Below are positions 26,077 through 35,445 of a stretch of DNA of 64,000 bases, piece after piece. Under the pieces are notes generated by a model, which saw only the letters and a program-made list of their open reading frames with translations, ran no database searches and was not told where the DNA came from. Source of the stretch: Bacteroidota bacterium (lineage in GTDB: Bacteria; Bacteroidota; Bacteroidia; Flavobacteriales; Flavobacteriaceae); assembly GCA_023387965.1 (NCBI GenBank), contig JAEWHE010000033.1:1-64000 (forward strand). The letters run 5' to 3'. A program made the translations under genes and the position numbers. Position 1 is the stretch's first letter. Every line of letters begins with the position of its first letter.

Positions 26077-26213
26077 CTGGTAAGAGCGGTTTTGCGCTAT
26101 TGCCAGTTTTTCTTGGATTGAACTTCTTTCTTCATGAAAATATTTAATCTTAACAGAAAGTACGCAGTTAGTTGGCATCGCAACAATCACAAAACCATAG
26201 GAGGTTAATTACC
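26077..26213 (+). repeat. isolated attC-like repeat 15
   Basis: TGGTAA (26077-26082) pairs with TTACCA (26208-26213), GGTTTTG (26087-26093) with CAAAACC (26189-26195), and TTGCC (26099-26103) roughly with GGCA (26173-26176). The segment ATTTAATCTTAACAGAAAGT recalls repeats 4 and 13. It lies 13 kb from the array, in the same orientation. Confidence 0.65.
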
Positions 26214-26285
26214 AACTCAAAAACTAAAGCATTAAGTTACATCATAAAATCTCACATCTTAAATCTTAAATCAAAAATCATATAC

Positions 26286-26744
26286 ATGCAAAAACTACAA
26301 TTCACACAACAAATCAAAGCTTCCGCCCAAAAAGTGTACGAAACCATGTTGGGTTTACACAATAAATCCACTTACGAATTTTGGGTATCTGTTTTTAATC
26401 CAACCTCCACTTACGAAGGATGTTGGGACAAAGGAAGCAAAATTTTATTTGTAGGAACCGACGAAAACGGAAAAAAAGGGGGAATGGTTTCGCAAGTTGT
26501 GGCTCACGAGCCAGCGAAATTTGTTTCCATTAGACATTACGGATTTTTAGATGGCGACAAAGAAATCACCACCGGCGAAATGGTTGAAAAATGGGCTGGT
26601 GGATATGAAAATTATTATTTCGAAGAAAATCAGGGAACCACGACCGTAACCGTAGAAATGGACGTTATCGAAGATTATCTGGATTTTTTCAAAAACACTT
26701 ATCCCAAAGCTTTAGAAAAATTAAAGGAAATTGCTGAACGGTAA
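26286..26744 (+). CDS. SRPBCC-family protein
   Basis: I choose ATG 26286. The longer frame begins in the attC-like repeat and its first 38 residues look like translated non-coding sequence. The 152-residue product reads LQFTQQIKASAQKVYETMLG at the start and ends with DYLDFFKNTYPKALEKLKEI, typical for the first strand and the last helix of the SRPBCC helix-grip fold. The middle has GCWDKGSKILF and EPAKFVSIRHYG. It is probably a lipid- or ligand-binding protein, with unknown ligand. Confidence 0.8.
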   Translation: MQKLQFTQQIKASAQKVYETMLGLHNKSTYEFWVSVFNPTSTYEGCWDKGSKILFVGTDENGKKGGMVSQVVAHEPAKFVSIRHYGFLDGDKEITTGEMVEKWAGGYENYYFEENQGTTTVTVEMDVIEDYLDFFKNTYPKALEKLKEIAER

Positions 26745-26753
26745 AGATTTAGG

Positions 26754-27161
26754 TTGAAAAAGATCTGCATTCTGGATTCTACAGTTACTAAAAAAACAAT
26801 TTTGAAAAAAATAATCTTAATACTTTTCGGAAGTTTTGCAATCGCAATTTTATTTTGGATAATTTGGCGGAACCTTCCCATTGCAATTAACCGAGCTTCC
26901 GATATCAATTTTGGAAATAAAATTATTCAAAAAATTGAAAATTATCAGAAAACGAATAAATTGCCCGAAAGTAATGATTGGAATATTTTAAAGAATTTTG
27001 GATTTAAAGAAAATTCAATAAGTTTTGAGCCAGAATATTCTAAATTAAATGACGATACTTTTGAATTGATATTTTTAGAAGGTTTCGATGGTCCCTATTT
27101 AATGTGGAATTCTAAGGAAAGAAAATGGAAAAAAGATCAACCGACAGCAATTGATAACTAA
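26754..27161 (+). CDS. small membrane-anchored protein
   Basis: The frame has no ATG near its start. TTG 26754 gives 135 residues, and a second TTG at 26802 would begin directly before the membrane segment. Residues about 20-42 form one hydrophobic segment (IILILFGSFAIAILFWIIW), with a soluble C-terminal part of about 90 residues. No motif is recognised. It starts 9 bp after the SRPBCC gene, so the two may be co-transcribed. Confidence 0.5.
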   Translation: MKKICILDSTVTKKTILKKIILILFGSFAIAILFWIIWRNLPIAINRASDINFGNKIIQKIENYQKTNKLPESNDWNILKNFGFKENSISFEPEYSKLNDDTFELIFLEGFDGPYLMWNSKERKWKKDQPTAIDN

Positions 27162-27185
27162 AAAAAAATCCCGAAAAAAAACTTA

Positions 27186-28709
27186 ATGAAAACAATACTC
27201 CTAATCATTATTTTATTTTTTTTGACGCAATCTTGTCGAGTAAAAGAACAGGGGCTTTCTGTAAGATATGAAAACTTTGAGATAAATATTCCCGGAAGTC
27301 CAGGTCCTTGGGTGAAACACGAAGATAAATTCTATTGTTTTTTTGAGACTGACAATGATGAATTTAGTACTGGTTCAACGCAACATTTCTATATTCTTGA
27401 TAAAAACGGTAAAACTGAATCAAAAATCGATGTACCCGAAAAAATGCAGAAAGTTTATTATGACTTGTATGTAAAAAATGACACTATTTTCACAACTGAA
27501 TACTATGATCATAATACTTTCTTTTTAGCAAACAACAAATGGGTTGAAACTAAAAAAGCAATCGATTTATATTACGAAGATGATGATTACAATGTCTATT
27601 CGTTGGATTTCGGAGAATGGGGAGGTGTCACTTGGTTTAATGACAAGACAACCAATCAACAGTATGAATTAGCCGCTTCAAGTCCCGTTATTAACAGGTT
27701 AGGGAATATTTATTTTGTGACTTTAGCAGATAAAATCATTGAGATTACAAATCCTAAAAAGATGGAATTAAGTGAAATACCATATGATTACGCAAAAGCT
27801 GTCTTATCAGAAAATTTTCCTCGAAGAGGAAGTGATGCTACAAAAGGTACTGAAATTATATATGAATTCGAGAATGAAGACTATTTCTACCCGAAATTTT
27901 TATTTGGCACATCTTTCATCACAAATAATAAATTATACCATATTTACAAAGACAGTGTCTCGACTAAAATTGGAACGATTGATAATAAAAAACTAATCAA
28001 TACTTTTAGTTTTAAAGCAAATATTATTCCTTTTCGAAGAAATTACGATTGGAGAAATCAGATTCAAAATAATAGGTACCAAACAATTCAGTTTGCAACA
28101 AAAAATGATAATGAATATGGAATTATAGAAATAAACGATAACGCTATTTCGGTATCATCGTTTAAAAATTTATACAAAGAAATTGAATTAGGCGAAGAAA
28201 AAATGAAAGAATGGTTTGAGAGTAATTTTGACTACTATTTTTCAAACTTTGACAAATTGTTTTTAAAAGACATCGATTCAATCGAAAAAAAAGAAAGTGC
28301 AACCAACATCACGCAAACTCATAAAATATCTCATTATTTATTAGATGGAAAAAATATTGAAACTCCAAGAATTTATAGGAGATTAGAAAATTCCAATCTT
28401 AAATTAATTACACAATATTATTATTCTGCAAATAGCAAATCAATTGAATTGATAGAGTTTGGATGGAGCAAAAACAAACCAAGATTTATGAGTTTTGATG
28501 ATATGAATTCTGTAGGAAAAAACGATTTTAAAGCAGTATATCAATCAAAATTTAATTGGATTTCAAATTTTCTGTCAAATAAATTAGGAAAGCCAATTAC
28601 TCAAACACGAAGCGATAAAAATGCAAGCGAAAAATGGAGAATTGGAAATAAATTAGTAGAATTAGCATTCAATGAAAACTCCGTTTCGGTAAAGATTTAT
28701 AAAAAATAA
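27186..28709 (+). CDS. large orphan lipoprotein
   Basis: This 507-residue protein has a lipoprotein leader (MKTILLIIILFFLTQSC, cysteine 17). The mature part looks beta-rich in its first 300 residues, where repeated F/Y-rich strands such as QHFYILDKNGKTESKIDV could form a propeller-like fold. The C-terminal third is more helical. No family is recognised. It ends 12 bp before the hairpin shared with pheT on the other strand. Confidence 0.65.
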   Translation: MKTILLIIILFFLTQSCRVKEQGLSVRYENFEINIPGSPGPWVKHEDKFYCFFETDNDEFSTGSTQHFYILDKNGKTESKIDVPEKMQKVYYDLYVKNDTIFTTEYYDHNTFFLANNKWVETKKAIDLYYEDDDYNVYSLDFGEWGGVTWFNDKTTNQQYELAASSPVINRLGNIYFVTLADKIIEITNPKKMELSEIPYDYAKAVLSENFPRRGSDATKGTEIIYEFENEDYFYPKFLFGTSFITNNKLYHIYKDSVSTKIGTIDNKKLINTFSFKANIIPFRRNYDWRNQIQNNRYQTIQFATKNDNEYGIIEINDNAISVSSFKNLYKEIELGEEKMKEWFESNFDYYFSNFDKLFLKDIDSIEKKESATNITQTHKISHYLLDGKNIETPRIYRRLENSNLKLITQYYYSANSKSIELIEFGWSKNKPRFMSFDDMNSVGKNDFKAVYQSKFNWISNFLSNKLGKPITQTRSDKNASEKWRIGNKLVELAFNENSVSVKIYKK

Positions 28710-28720
28710 AAATCCAAAAA

Positions 28721-28742
28721 AAATCCCGCATCAGCGGGATTT
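28721..28742. terminator. bidirectional terminator hairpin
   Basis: AAATCCCGC (28721-28729) and GCGGGATTT (28734-28742) form a 9-bp perfect stem with a 4-base loop. It lies between the convergent lipoprotein gene and pheT, with A- and T-runs on both sides, so it can end transcripts from both directions. Confidence 0.85.
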
Positions 28743-28745
28743 TCA

Positions 28746-31169
28746 TTATCTCAAAGTAGCTCCTAATTCTGTTTCAAAATTTTGTTGCAACTTGCTCATT
28801 ATTTTCTCAATCTGAACGTCAGTTAGCGTTTTAGAATTGTCTTGAAGGATAAAACTTACCGCATAAGATTTTTTGTTCTCAGGCAAATTTTTCCCGGTAT
28901 AAACGTCAAACAAGCTAATTTCTTTCAACAAAGTTTTTTCGGTTTGTTTGGCAATTTTATAAATGTTCTCAAATGCCACCGTTTCATCCACTAACAACGC
29001 CAAATCACGTCGAACTTCAGGATATTTCGGGATGTCTGTAAATTTTAATTTGGTTGAAATCACTTTCAAAACAGCATCCCATTTAAAATTTGCAAAAAAC
29101 ACTTCTTGCTTGATATCAAAATGTTTCAACACCGATTTTTTCACGGTTCCCATTTCTACAAAAATATCATTTCCTAAACGCAAGGCAATTCCTTCGCCAA
29201 AATAATCACTTTCCAACAATTGATTAGAAGTTTTGTTAATTCCTAATCTCGATAAAACACTTAAAACCAATCCTTTAAAATAGAAAAATTCTGAAGGTTG
29301 GTGATTTCCCGTCCAATTTTCTGCTTTTTTATTTCCGGTTACAAATAGGGTCAAATGCTTGTTTTCATCATAACCTGAAGGCATTTTGTGGTAACTTTTT
29401 CCAAACTCAAATAATTTTAAGTCGGAATTTTTTCTATTGATGTTGTACGAAACCGCCTCCAAACCAGAGAATAAAAGCGATTGCCTCATTGCAGAAAGAT
29501 CGTTACTCAATGGATTCAACATCATCACGTTAAATTCTTCTTTCAACGTTTCGGTCAATTTCACATATTCTGGCGAAGTCAAAGAGTTGGCCATCATTTC
29601 GTGAAATCCAAGCGAATTGAGTTGGTTGGCAATAATATTTTGAATTTTGTAATCTTCTGTTCTTGAAGAGTTTGAAATGGTTGCATTCAACTTTTTCGTG
29701 AAGCTCACATTGTTGTAACCATACACGCGCAAAATTTCTTCAATCACGTCAATTTCTCTTTGGACATCCACACGATACGCAGGAATTGTCAATCCTAAAC
29801 CTACGTCGGAAACGCTATTCACTTTTATATCAAGCGAAACCAAAATTTTCTTGATGGTTTCTTTGGAAATTTCCTGACCGATAATTTTATTGGCTTTAGA
29901 AAAATTTAAAAACACTGTAAAATCTTCAATTTTTTTCGGATAAATATCCACAATGTCTGATGTAATCTCGCCTCCCGCAACTTCTTGAATTAACAAGGCT
30001 GCACGTTTTAAAGCGTATTCTGTAATGGTTGGATCAATTCCACGTTCAAATCTAAACGAAGCATCCGTGTTTAAACCATGACGTTTGGCGGTTTTTCTGA
30101 CGCTAACAGGATTGAAATAAGCACTTTCTAAAAATATTGCTTTGGTACTTTCTTTCACTCCCGAATTTTTTCCACCAAAAACACCGGCAATGCACATCGG
30201 TCCGTTTTCGTCACAAATCATCAAATCTTCTTCGTGCAACGTTCTTTCCACATCGTCCAAAGTGATGAATTTTGTTCCAGCCGGAAGCGTTTTTATCGCC
30301 ACTTTATTGCCTTTAATTTTTCCGGCGTCAAAAGCGTGAAGCGGTTGTCCCAATTCATGCATTACATAATTGGTAACATCTACCACATTATTTTTTGGGG
30401 TTAACCCAATAGATTTTAATCGATTTTGCAACCATTCCGGTGACGGTTTCACATCAATATCCGAAATTGTAACGCCACAATATCTTGGAGCCAATTTAGT
30501 ATCTTCGACCTTAATATCCATTTTTAAGGTACGTTTGTCCACTCTAAAATTTGAAACCGAAGGCGTGATTAATTCAGCATGCGAACTATTTTGCAACATT
30601 CCCGCACGAAGATCTCTCGCAACTCCCAAATGGCTCATGGCATCAGCACGATTTGGCGTTAAGCCAATTTCAAAAACTTCATCATTTTCAATATTAAAAA
30701 CGGTTGAAGCTGGCGTTCCTGGTTGTAAATTTTCGTCCAAAACCACGATGCCGTCGTGGCTTTCGCCTAAACCTAATTCATCTTCGGCACAAATCATCCC
30801 GAAGCTTTCCATATCACGGATTTTTCCTTTTTTTATCTGAAAATTATTCCCGTCTTTGTCGTATAAAGTAGTGCCAATGGTTGCCACAGGAACTTTTTGT
30901 CCGGCTGCAACATTTGCCGCTCCACAAACAATTTGAACAGGCGTTCCTGTTCCAATATCCACGGTTGTCACTTTTAATCGATCGGCATTGGGATGTTGTT
31001 CGCAGGTTAAAACGTGTCCTACCACAATTCCCTCTAAACCACCTTTTACCGACTGAAATTTGTCAATTCCTTCAACTTCCAGACCCAAATCGGTTAGCAA
31101 AGCACCGGCATCTTCAGAATTGAGGTCAGTTTTAATAAATTGTTTCAGCCAGTTATAAGAAATTTTCAT
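28746..31169 (-). CDS. pheT: phenylalanine-tRNA ligase beta subunit
   Basis: The 807-residue length and domain order match bacterial PheT. An N-terminal tRNA-binding OB domain (about 38-150; GIVVGHVLTCEQHPNADRL) comes first. Then follow the B3/B4 editing domain (about 210-390, including HELGQPLHAFDAGKI and GVFGGKNSGV), the B5 domain (about 400-475) and the synthetase-like core. A C-terminal anticodon-binding FDX-ACB domain ends it (about 715-807, starting near YPEVRRDLALLVDE). With PheS it charges tRNA-Phe in the cytoplasm, and pheS is not in this window. A terminator lies just beyond the stop. Confidence 0.97.
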   Translation of the reverse strand: MKISYNWLKQFIKTDLNSEDAGALLTDLGLEVEGIDKFQSVKGGLEGIVVGHVLTCEQHPNADRLKVTTVDIGTGTPVQIVCGAANVAAGQKVPVATIGTTLYDKDGNNFQIKKGKIRDMESFGMICAEDELGLGESHDGIVVLDENLQPGTPASTVFNIENDEVFEIGLTPNRADAMSHLGVARDLRAGMLQNSSHAELITPSVSNFRVDKRTLKMDIKVEDTKLAPRYCGVTISDIDVKPSPEWLQNRLKSIGLTPKNNVVDVTNYVMHELGQPLHAFDAGKIKGNKVAIKTLPAGTKFITLDDVERTLHEEDLMICDENGPMCIAGVFGGKNSGVKESTKAIFLESAYFNPVSVRKTAKRHGLNTDASFRFERGIDPTITEYALKRAALLIQEVAGGEITSDIVDIYPKKIEDFTVFLNFSKANKIIGQEISKETIKKILVSLDIKVNSVSDVGLGLTIPAYRVDVQREIDVIEEILRVYGYNNVSFTKKLNATISNSSRTEDYKIQNIIANQLNSLGFHEMMANSLTSPEYVKLTETLKEEFNVMMLNPLSNDLSAMRQSLLFSGLEAVSYNINRKNSDLKLFEFGKSYHKMPSGYDENKHLTLFVTGNKKAENWTGNHQPSEFFYFKGLVLSVLSRLGINKTSNQLLESDYFGEGIALRLGNDIFVEMGTVKKSVLKHFDIKQEVFFANFKWDAVLKVISTKLKFTDIPKYPEVRRDLALLVDETVAFENIYKIAKQTEKTLLKEISLFDVYTGKNLPENKKSYAVSFILQDNSKTLTDVQIEKIMSKLQQNFETELGATLR

Positions 31170-31190
31170 TGAATTTGATGTTTAAGTCTG

Positions 31191-31224
31191 CAAAGATAAT
31201 TCTTTACCGCCTTATTTAAAACAA
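31191..31224 (-). promoter_or_regulatory. probable pheT promoter (Bacteroidota type)
   Basis: On the minus strand TATCTTTG (complement of 31191-31198) fits the -7 consensus TAnnTTTG. A TTG (complement of 31222-31224) lies 23 bases upstream, at the long end for the -33 element. The -7 box is 21 bp from the pheT ATG. Confidence 0.5.
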
Positions 31225-31316
31225 GATTTTTTTCAAATGTAAAATCAACTTTACGAAAACGTTTTATTAAGCTTGATGCGATTTGTTTCATAAAAAAAAT
31301 AAAAAATAATCTCTTA

Positions 31317-31352
31317 TTTGTTTTTATTCTAAATAAATACAAGCTAATTTTG
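31317..31352 (+). promoter_or_regulatory. probable promoter of the TonB receptor operon
   Basis: TAATTTTG (31345-31352) matches the Bacteroidota -7 box TAnnTTTG. TTTG at 31317-31320 is a candidate -33 box with a 24-base spacer, slightly long. The receptor ATG follows about 30 bp downstream. Confidence 0.5.
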
Positions 31353-31381
31353 CCGTCCGAAAATTGAATTTTTTTACCCTA

Positions 31382-34078
31382 ATGCACAAGTGCTTCTATT
31401 TATTGTTTTTCGTTTTGTTTCTTCAAACCGTTGAAGCCCAGCAAAAAATTTCTGGTCAAGTGGTTGATGCCGAAACTTTATCGGTTTTGTCCAATGTTTC
31501 GGTTTTGGAAATAAAAAGTAATCGTTGGACCGCTACTGACGAAAACGGAAACTTTACGTTAGAAGTTGGAAATTTAAAAGATATTTCTTTGAAATTCAAT
31601 TTGTTAGGTAAGGAAGAATTGACGCAAAAATTTCAAGGAAGCCAATCCGGAATTATCGTTCAGTTGCGGGAGGCAAATTTGCGTTTGGAAGAAATTGTTC
31701 TGAACGTAAAAAAAAGTGGAGATTTTTCGGAAATTAGAATTGCACAAGAAGCCATCCAACAAGTGCAAGGTTTTTCTTTAGATGATATTTTACAACAACT
31801 TCCCGGTCAAGCCGTTTCGGAATTTAATATCAATGAATTTAAAAATATTGTTTTTAGAACTGCAAACAGCACTTCTCCTTATAATAACGGCGAATCCTTT
31901 GGAAACAAAGCTATGGGAACCGCCATTGTGATGGATGGAATTCCTATTTCTAACAACGAAAACATGCAATCGTATGTGGGAAATTTCGGCGGTTCGCCAT
32001 TTTCTCCCAACGTACTTGGCTTCGGTGATATTAGAAATTATACCGCAAATGCAAATTTTGGAGTGGATTTAAGGGAAATTCCTGCGGATAATATCGAATC
32101 AATTGAGATTGTCCAGGGAATACCTTCTGTAAAATACGGTGATTTGACTTCGGGATTAATCAATATCAAGCAAAAAGCAGGAACAACACCTTTTAGATTG
32201 TTTACTTCTTTACGTGAAGGAACTTCGCAATACGGCATTGCCAAAGGTTTTAAAATCAATGAAAAAGCAGGTTTTGTAAACTTGAGTTTGAATTATCTCA
32301 ATTCGTCGCCAGACAAAAGGGTTTCTTTTACCGATTTTGAAAGAATCAGCATCAACTCAATGTGGAGTTGGACAAATGCTCAAAAAAATATCCGAAATTC
32401 CTTTTCTGTGGATTACAGCATGATGTTGGACAAAGTTAACCGAGAAGCGGAAGACGCGAATATGAAAACGGTGAAAAATGAAAATAAAGACATTTCGTTC
32501 TCGAACCGTTTCCGTTGGAATTTCATCGAAAATTTCTTCGATGCTATGGATTTTAACGCCAATTTTTCTTACAGCAAACAATATAGTTACGACGGACAAT
32601 TTATCAACAACGGCGGAAAAGTAGTAGGAACAAGCTTTACTCCAGGCGTTTATCAAGCGACTTATACACCTCCATCTTACATGCAAGGTCAGGCGGTTGA
32701 CGGAAAACCAATTAACGGATTTGCTTCTGTGGCTTTGTATAAAACCTTTGATGCTTTAGGTTTCGTACATAATTTTTCAGTTGGTTCAGATTTTCGATAC
32801 AGCGATAATAAAGGAAAAGGAAGGTTAGGAGGCCCGGAGACTTTAAATACCATTCTTGCAGGAACTGGCGTGGCTTTTCGACCGTATAATTTTGGTGATT
32901 ATGTAAGAGCCGAAACACAATTTTCGGCCTATATCGAAGATAATTTTTCTAAAAATTGGGACAAAACTTCGCTTACCGTTATGGCTGGTTTGCGTTACGA
33001 TAACCAATACGGGAATCACTTGTTGGCGCCACGTGTGAATAGTTTTTTTACTTACGAAAAATTTAAACTCCGCGGTGGTTTAGGGCTCACTTCCAAAGCG
33101 CCAACGTTAAACCAAATTTACACGGGTCCACGTTTTTACGATTATGTTTTAGGAGATTACCGTTTGCCGGGATTTTACAACCTTCCGTTGGTGCAAACTT
33201 TTGTAGATAGAGCCAACAACGAAAATTTAAAACCGTCCAGAAGTTTCAGAACGGAGTTGGGATTTGATTACATTTTGCCGTTTGGTCAATTGGCGGTTAC
33301 GGGTTATTACAATCAGCTTTTTGATGGAATTACAAACCAAACTTTGCCATCAGTTAGAGATTTGGCGATTTTAGAAATTACGTACAACAATCCAAATTTG
33401 CCAACTTGGGAGATTTCTGGTTACAGTCCGTTGTATTTTAATCAGAGTCAATTGGTTAACGGATTAAATTCTAACGATAAAGGAGTAGAATTTTTATTGA
33501 GTATCACTAAGCTTCCACTTAAAAATTTCACGTTCGATTTACAGGGAAGTTTCGTAGAAACCCGAAATAATTATGATGGTTTCGATTATAGAATTTCAAC
33601 CGATAATACCAGAGCCGAAAAATGGGGTGTTTTTACACGGTCAAATTCTGGGTCACAACAGTTTAGATTATCAGGAAACTTAAATTATCATTTGCCAAAA
33701 GTAGGTTTGATCATTGGGGTAAGAAGCGAACATTTTATTTTAGACGATGTTATTTTTAAAGGAAATGACTATCCGTTTGCTTATTTAGATGCCAATCAAA
33801 ATATGGTGCCAATTCCTGAAGCCGATAGAAGTAATCCGGCATTATACGGACATATTTTTCCAATTTCGTTAATCAGAACTGAGGATGAATTGCAAAAAGT
33901 GTATCATAATTTCCACCTCAGAATTTCCAAAGACTTCCTAAACGGATTTAGGTTTTCTTTTTACTCGAACAATTTCCTGGATTTACAACATAAGCATATT
34001 GACAACCGAGGAAGACTCGATAGAAAATCAGGAATGGCGGTGCTTTCCTTTGGAACAAAAGTAGAATATCAATTTTAA
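31382..34078 (+). CDS. TonB-dependent outer-membrane receptor
   Basis: ATG 31382 gives a clean signal peptide (MHKCFYLLFFVLFLQTVEAQQ). Next comes a carboxypeptidase-regulatory-like beta-sandwich (about 22-110, ISGQVVDAETLSVLSNVSVL). A plug domain follows (about 115-260; VMDGIPISNNE, IESIEIVQGIPSVKYGDLTSG), and then the 22-strand barrel, ending in VEYQF with a C-terminal aromatic residue. The 898-residue length is normal. It imports a substrate across the outer membrane with energy from TonB-ExbBD. There is no SusD-like partner. Instead it heads an operon with a DUF4876-like lipoprotein, a barrel protein and a di-heme peroxidase, hinting at a metal or redox-active substrate. Confidence 0.9.
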   Translation: MHKCFYLLFFVLFLQTVEAQQKISGQVVDAETLSVLSNVSVLEIKSNRWTATDENGNFTLEVGNLKDISLKFNLLGKEELTQKFQGSQSGIIVQLREANLRLEEIVLNVKKSGDFSEIRIAQEAIQQVQGFSLDDILQQLPGQAVSEFNINEFKNIVFRTANSTSPYNNGESFGNKAMGTAIVMDGIPISNNENMQSYVGNFGGSPFSPNVLGFGDIRNYTANANFGVDLREIPADNIESIEIVQGIPSVKYGDLTSGLINIKQKAGTTPFRLFTSLREGTSQYGIAKGFKINEKAGFVNLSLNYLNSSPDKRVSFTDFERISINSMWSWTNAQKNIRNSFSVDYSMMLDKVNREAEDANMKTVKNENKDISFSNRFRWNFIENFFDAMDFNANFSYSKQYSYDGQFINNGGKVVGTSFTPGVYQATYTPPSYMQGQAVDGKPINGFASVALYKTFDALGFVHNFSVGSDFRYSDNKGKGRLGGPETLNTILAGTGVAFRPYNFGDYVRAETQFSAYIEDNFSKNWDKTSLTVMAGLRYDNQYGNHLLAPRVNSFFTYEKFKLRGGLGLTSKAPTLNQIYTGPRFYDYVLGDYRLPGFYNLPLVQTFVDRANNENLKPSRSFRTELGFDYILPFGQLAVTGYYNQLFDGITNQTLPSVRDLAILEITYNNPNLPTWEISGYSPLYFNQSQLVNGLNSNDKGVEFLLSITKLPLKNFTFDLQGSFVETRNNYDGFDYRISTDNTRAEKWGVFTRSNSGSQQFRLSGNLNYHLPKVGLIIGVRSEHFILDDVIFKGNDYPFAYLDANQNMVPIPEADRSNPALYGHIFPISLIRTEDELQKVYHNFHLRISKDFLNGFRFSFYSNNFLDLQHKHIDNRGRLDRKSGMAVLSFGTKVEYQF

Positions 34079-34101
34079 TAGTAATATATAAAAACAGAAC
34101 A

Positions 34102-35439
34102 ATGAAAAAAATTATATTGTTTGTAGCAGCCTCTCTGGCATTGGCATCTTGTAACAAAGACGATGATTTCGGTGGAAATTCCGCTTTGCAACCCGTAAAT
34201 TTCTCGGTAAATCTAAATTACGATCAGTCTCTTGGTGGAGATGTGGTAAATGGTGGTTCGGTTACTCTAACGAACACAAATACTGGAGATATTTATACTG
34301 CGGTTTCTAACGAGAACGGAATTGTAAATTTCGCACAAATTCTTCCGGGAAGCTACAATCTTACAGCTACTCAAACACTTTCGGCATCAGAATTCAGTAC
34401 CACTTTTGGTTATGCTCCAGAAACTGAAATGGTTGCATTCAACGGTTCGCAAGAGCAAGTTTTAGTGAATGCAAACGTTATGGCAACTTCTGTAGTTTTG
34501 AAATCCGCGAGAATTGGTGATTTGGTCATCAAACAAATTTATTACGCAGGTTCACATGCGCAACAAGGTGCGGTTTTCAGAGATCAATTCATCGAAATTT
34601 ATAATAATTCAAACGAAGTTATTTATGCTGATGGTTTGCTAATCGGGCAATTACACGGAAAAGCCAATACAACCGTAAATTCTTTTTCGTTGCCAAACGG
34701 ACAATTCGATTGGTCAAAATCTATCGGAATGCCATTAACAGGTCCAAACGCTAACACCAATTTCGTTTACGCAGATTACATCATGAAAATTCCTGGAAAC
34801 GGAACACAATATCCAATTCAACCTGGAGAAAGCATTGTAATTGCACAAACTGCAATAAACCACACACAACCTTTAATCGACAATAATGGTGATCCGGTTG
34901 CGATTCAAAATCCAGCGTTGACAATCGATTTGAGTACAGCTGATTTTGAGGCTTACTTGGGAGACTACCGTTTGTCAATTGGCGAAGATGTTTACCAATG
35001 GGACATTCAAAACCCTGCAGTTACAGATGTTGATTTGGCTTTTTGGGGTGGAACTAACAAAGATTTGATTTTGGATAACCTTGGAAGAGATAGTTTCATC
35101 ATTTTTAGAGATGAGAACGTAGCTTCATACCCACAATTTCCTTCGCCAGATGTAACAAGTATTACAAGCACAACTAAGTATTTCAAACAAATTCCGGTTA
35201 ACTTGGTTATCGATGGTGTTGATTTACAACATCATAACCCGAACAGCCAAAGACCAAAAATGTTGCAATCAGAAGTAGATGCTTCGTTCATTGGTGGTGA
35301 CGCTTCGTTCAACTCTCAATCAGTGATTCGTAAAACTAAAACCACCATCAACGGTAGAAAAGTTTTAGAAGACACGAATAATTCATCTGTTGATTTTGTA
35401 AAATTGGCAAAAGCAGAACCAAGAGGTTTCGCACAATAA
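34102..35439 (+). CDS. DUF4876-type lipoprotein of the TonB receptor operon
   Basis: The 445-residue product has a lipoprotein leader (MKKIILFVAASLALASC, cysteine 17). After it comes a beta-sandwich domain (about 30-130) similar to carboxypeptidase-regulatory domains (GSVTLTNTNTGDIYTAVSNE). The main domain of about 300 residues (KSARIGDLVIKQIYYAGS onward) resembles the DUF4876 family, known from Bacteroidota next to TonB receptors. I judge this from pattern memory. It lies 23 bp after the receptor, so it is probably a surface-exposed or periplasmic partner of the receptor. Confidence 0.7.
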   Translation: MKKIILFVAASLALASCNKDDDFGGNSALQPVNFSVNLNYDQSLGGDVVNGGSVTLTNTNTGDIYTAVSNENGIVNFAQILPGSYNLTATQTLSASEFSTTFGYAPETEMVAFNGSQEQVLVNANVMATSVVLKSARIGDLVIKQIYYAGSHAQQGAVFRDQFIEIYNNSNEVIYADGLLIGQLHGKANTTVNSFSLPNGQFDWSKSIGMPLTGPNANTNFVYADYIMKIPGNGTQYPIQPGESIVIAQTAINHTQPLIDNNGDPVAIQNPALTIDLSTADFEAYLGDYRLSIGEDVYQWDIQNPAVTDVDLAFWGGTNKDLILDNLGRDSFIIFRDENVASYPQFPSPDVTSITSTTKYFKQIPVNLVIDGVDLQHHNPNSQRPKMLQSEVDASFIGGDASFNSQSVIRKTKTTINGRKVLEDTNNSSVDFVKLAKAEPRGFAQ

Positions 35440-35445
35440 TATTTT

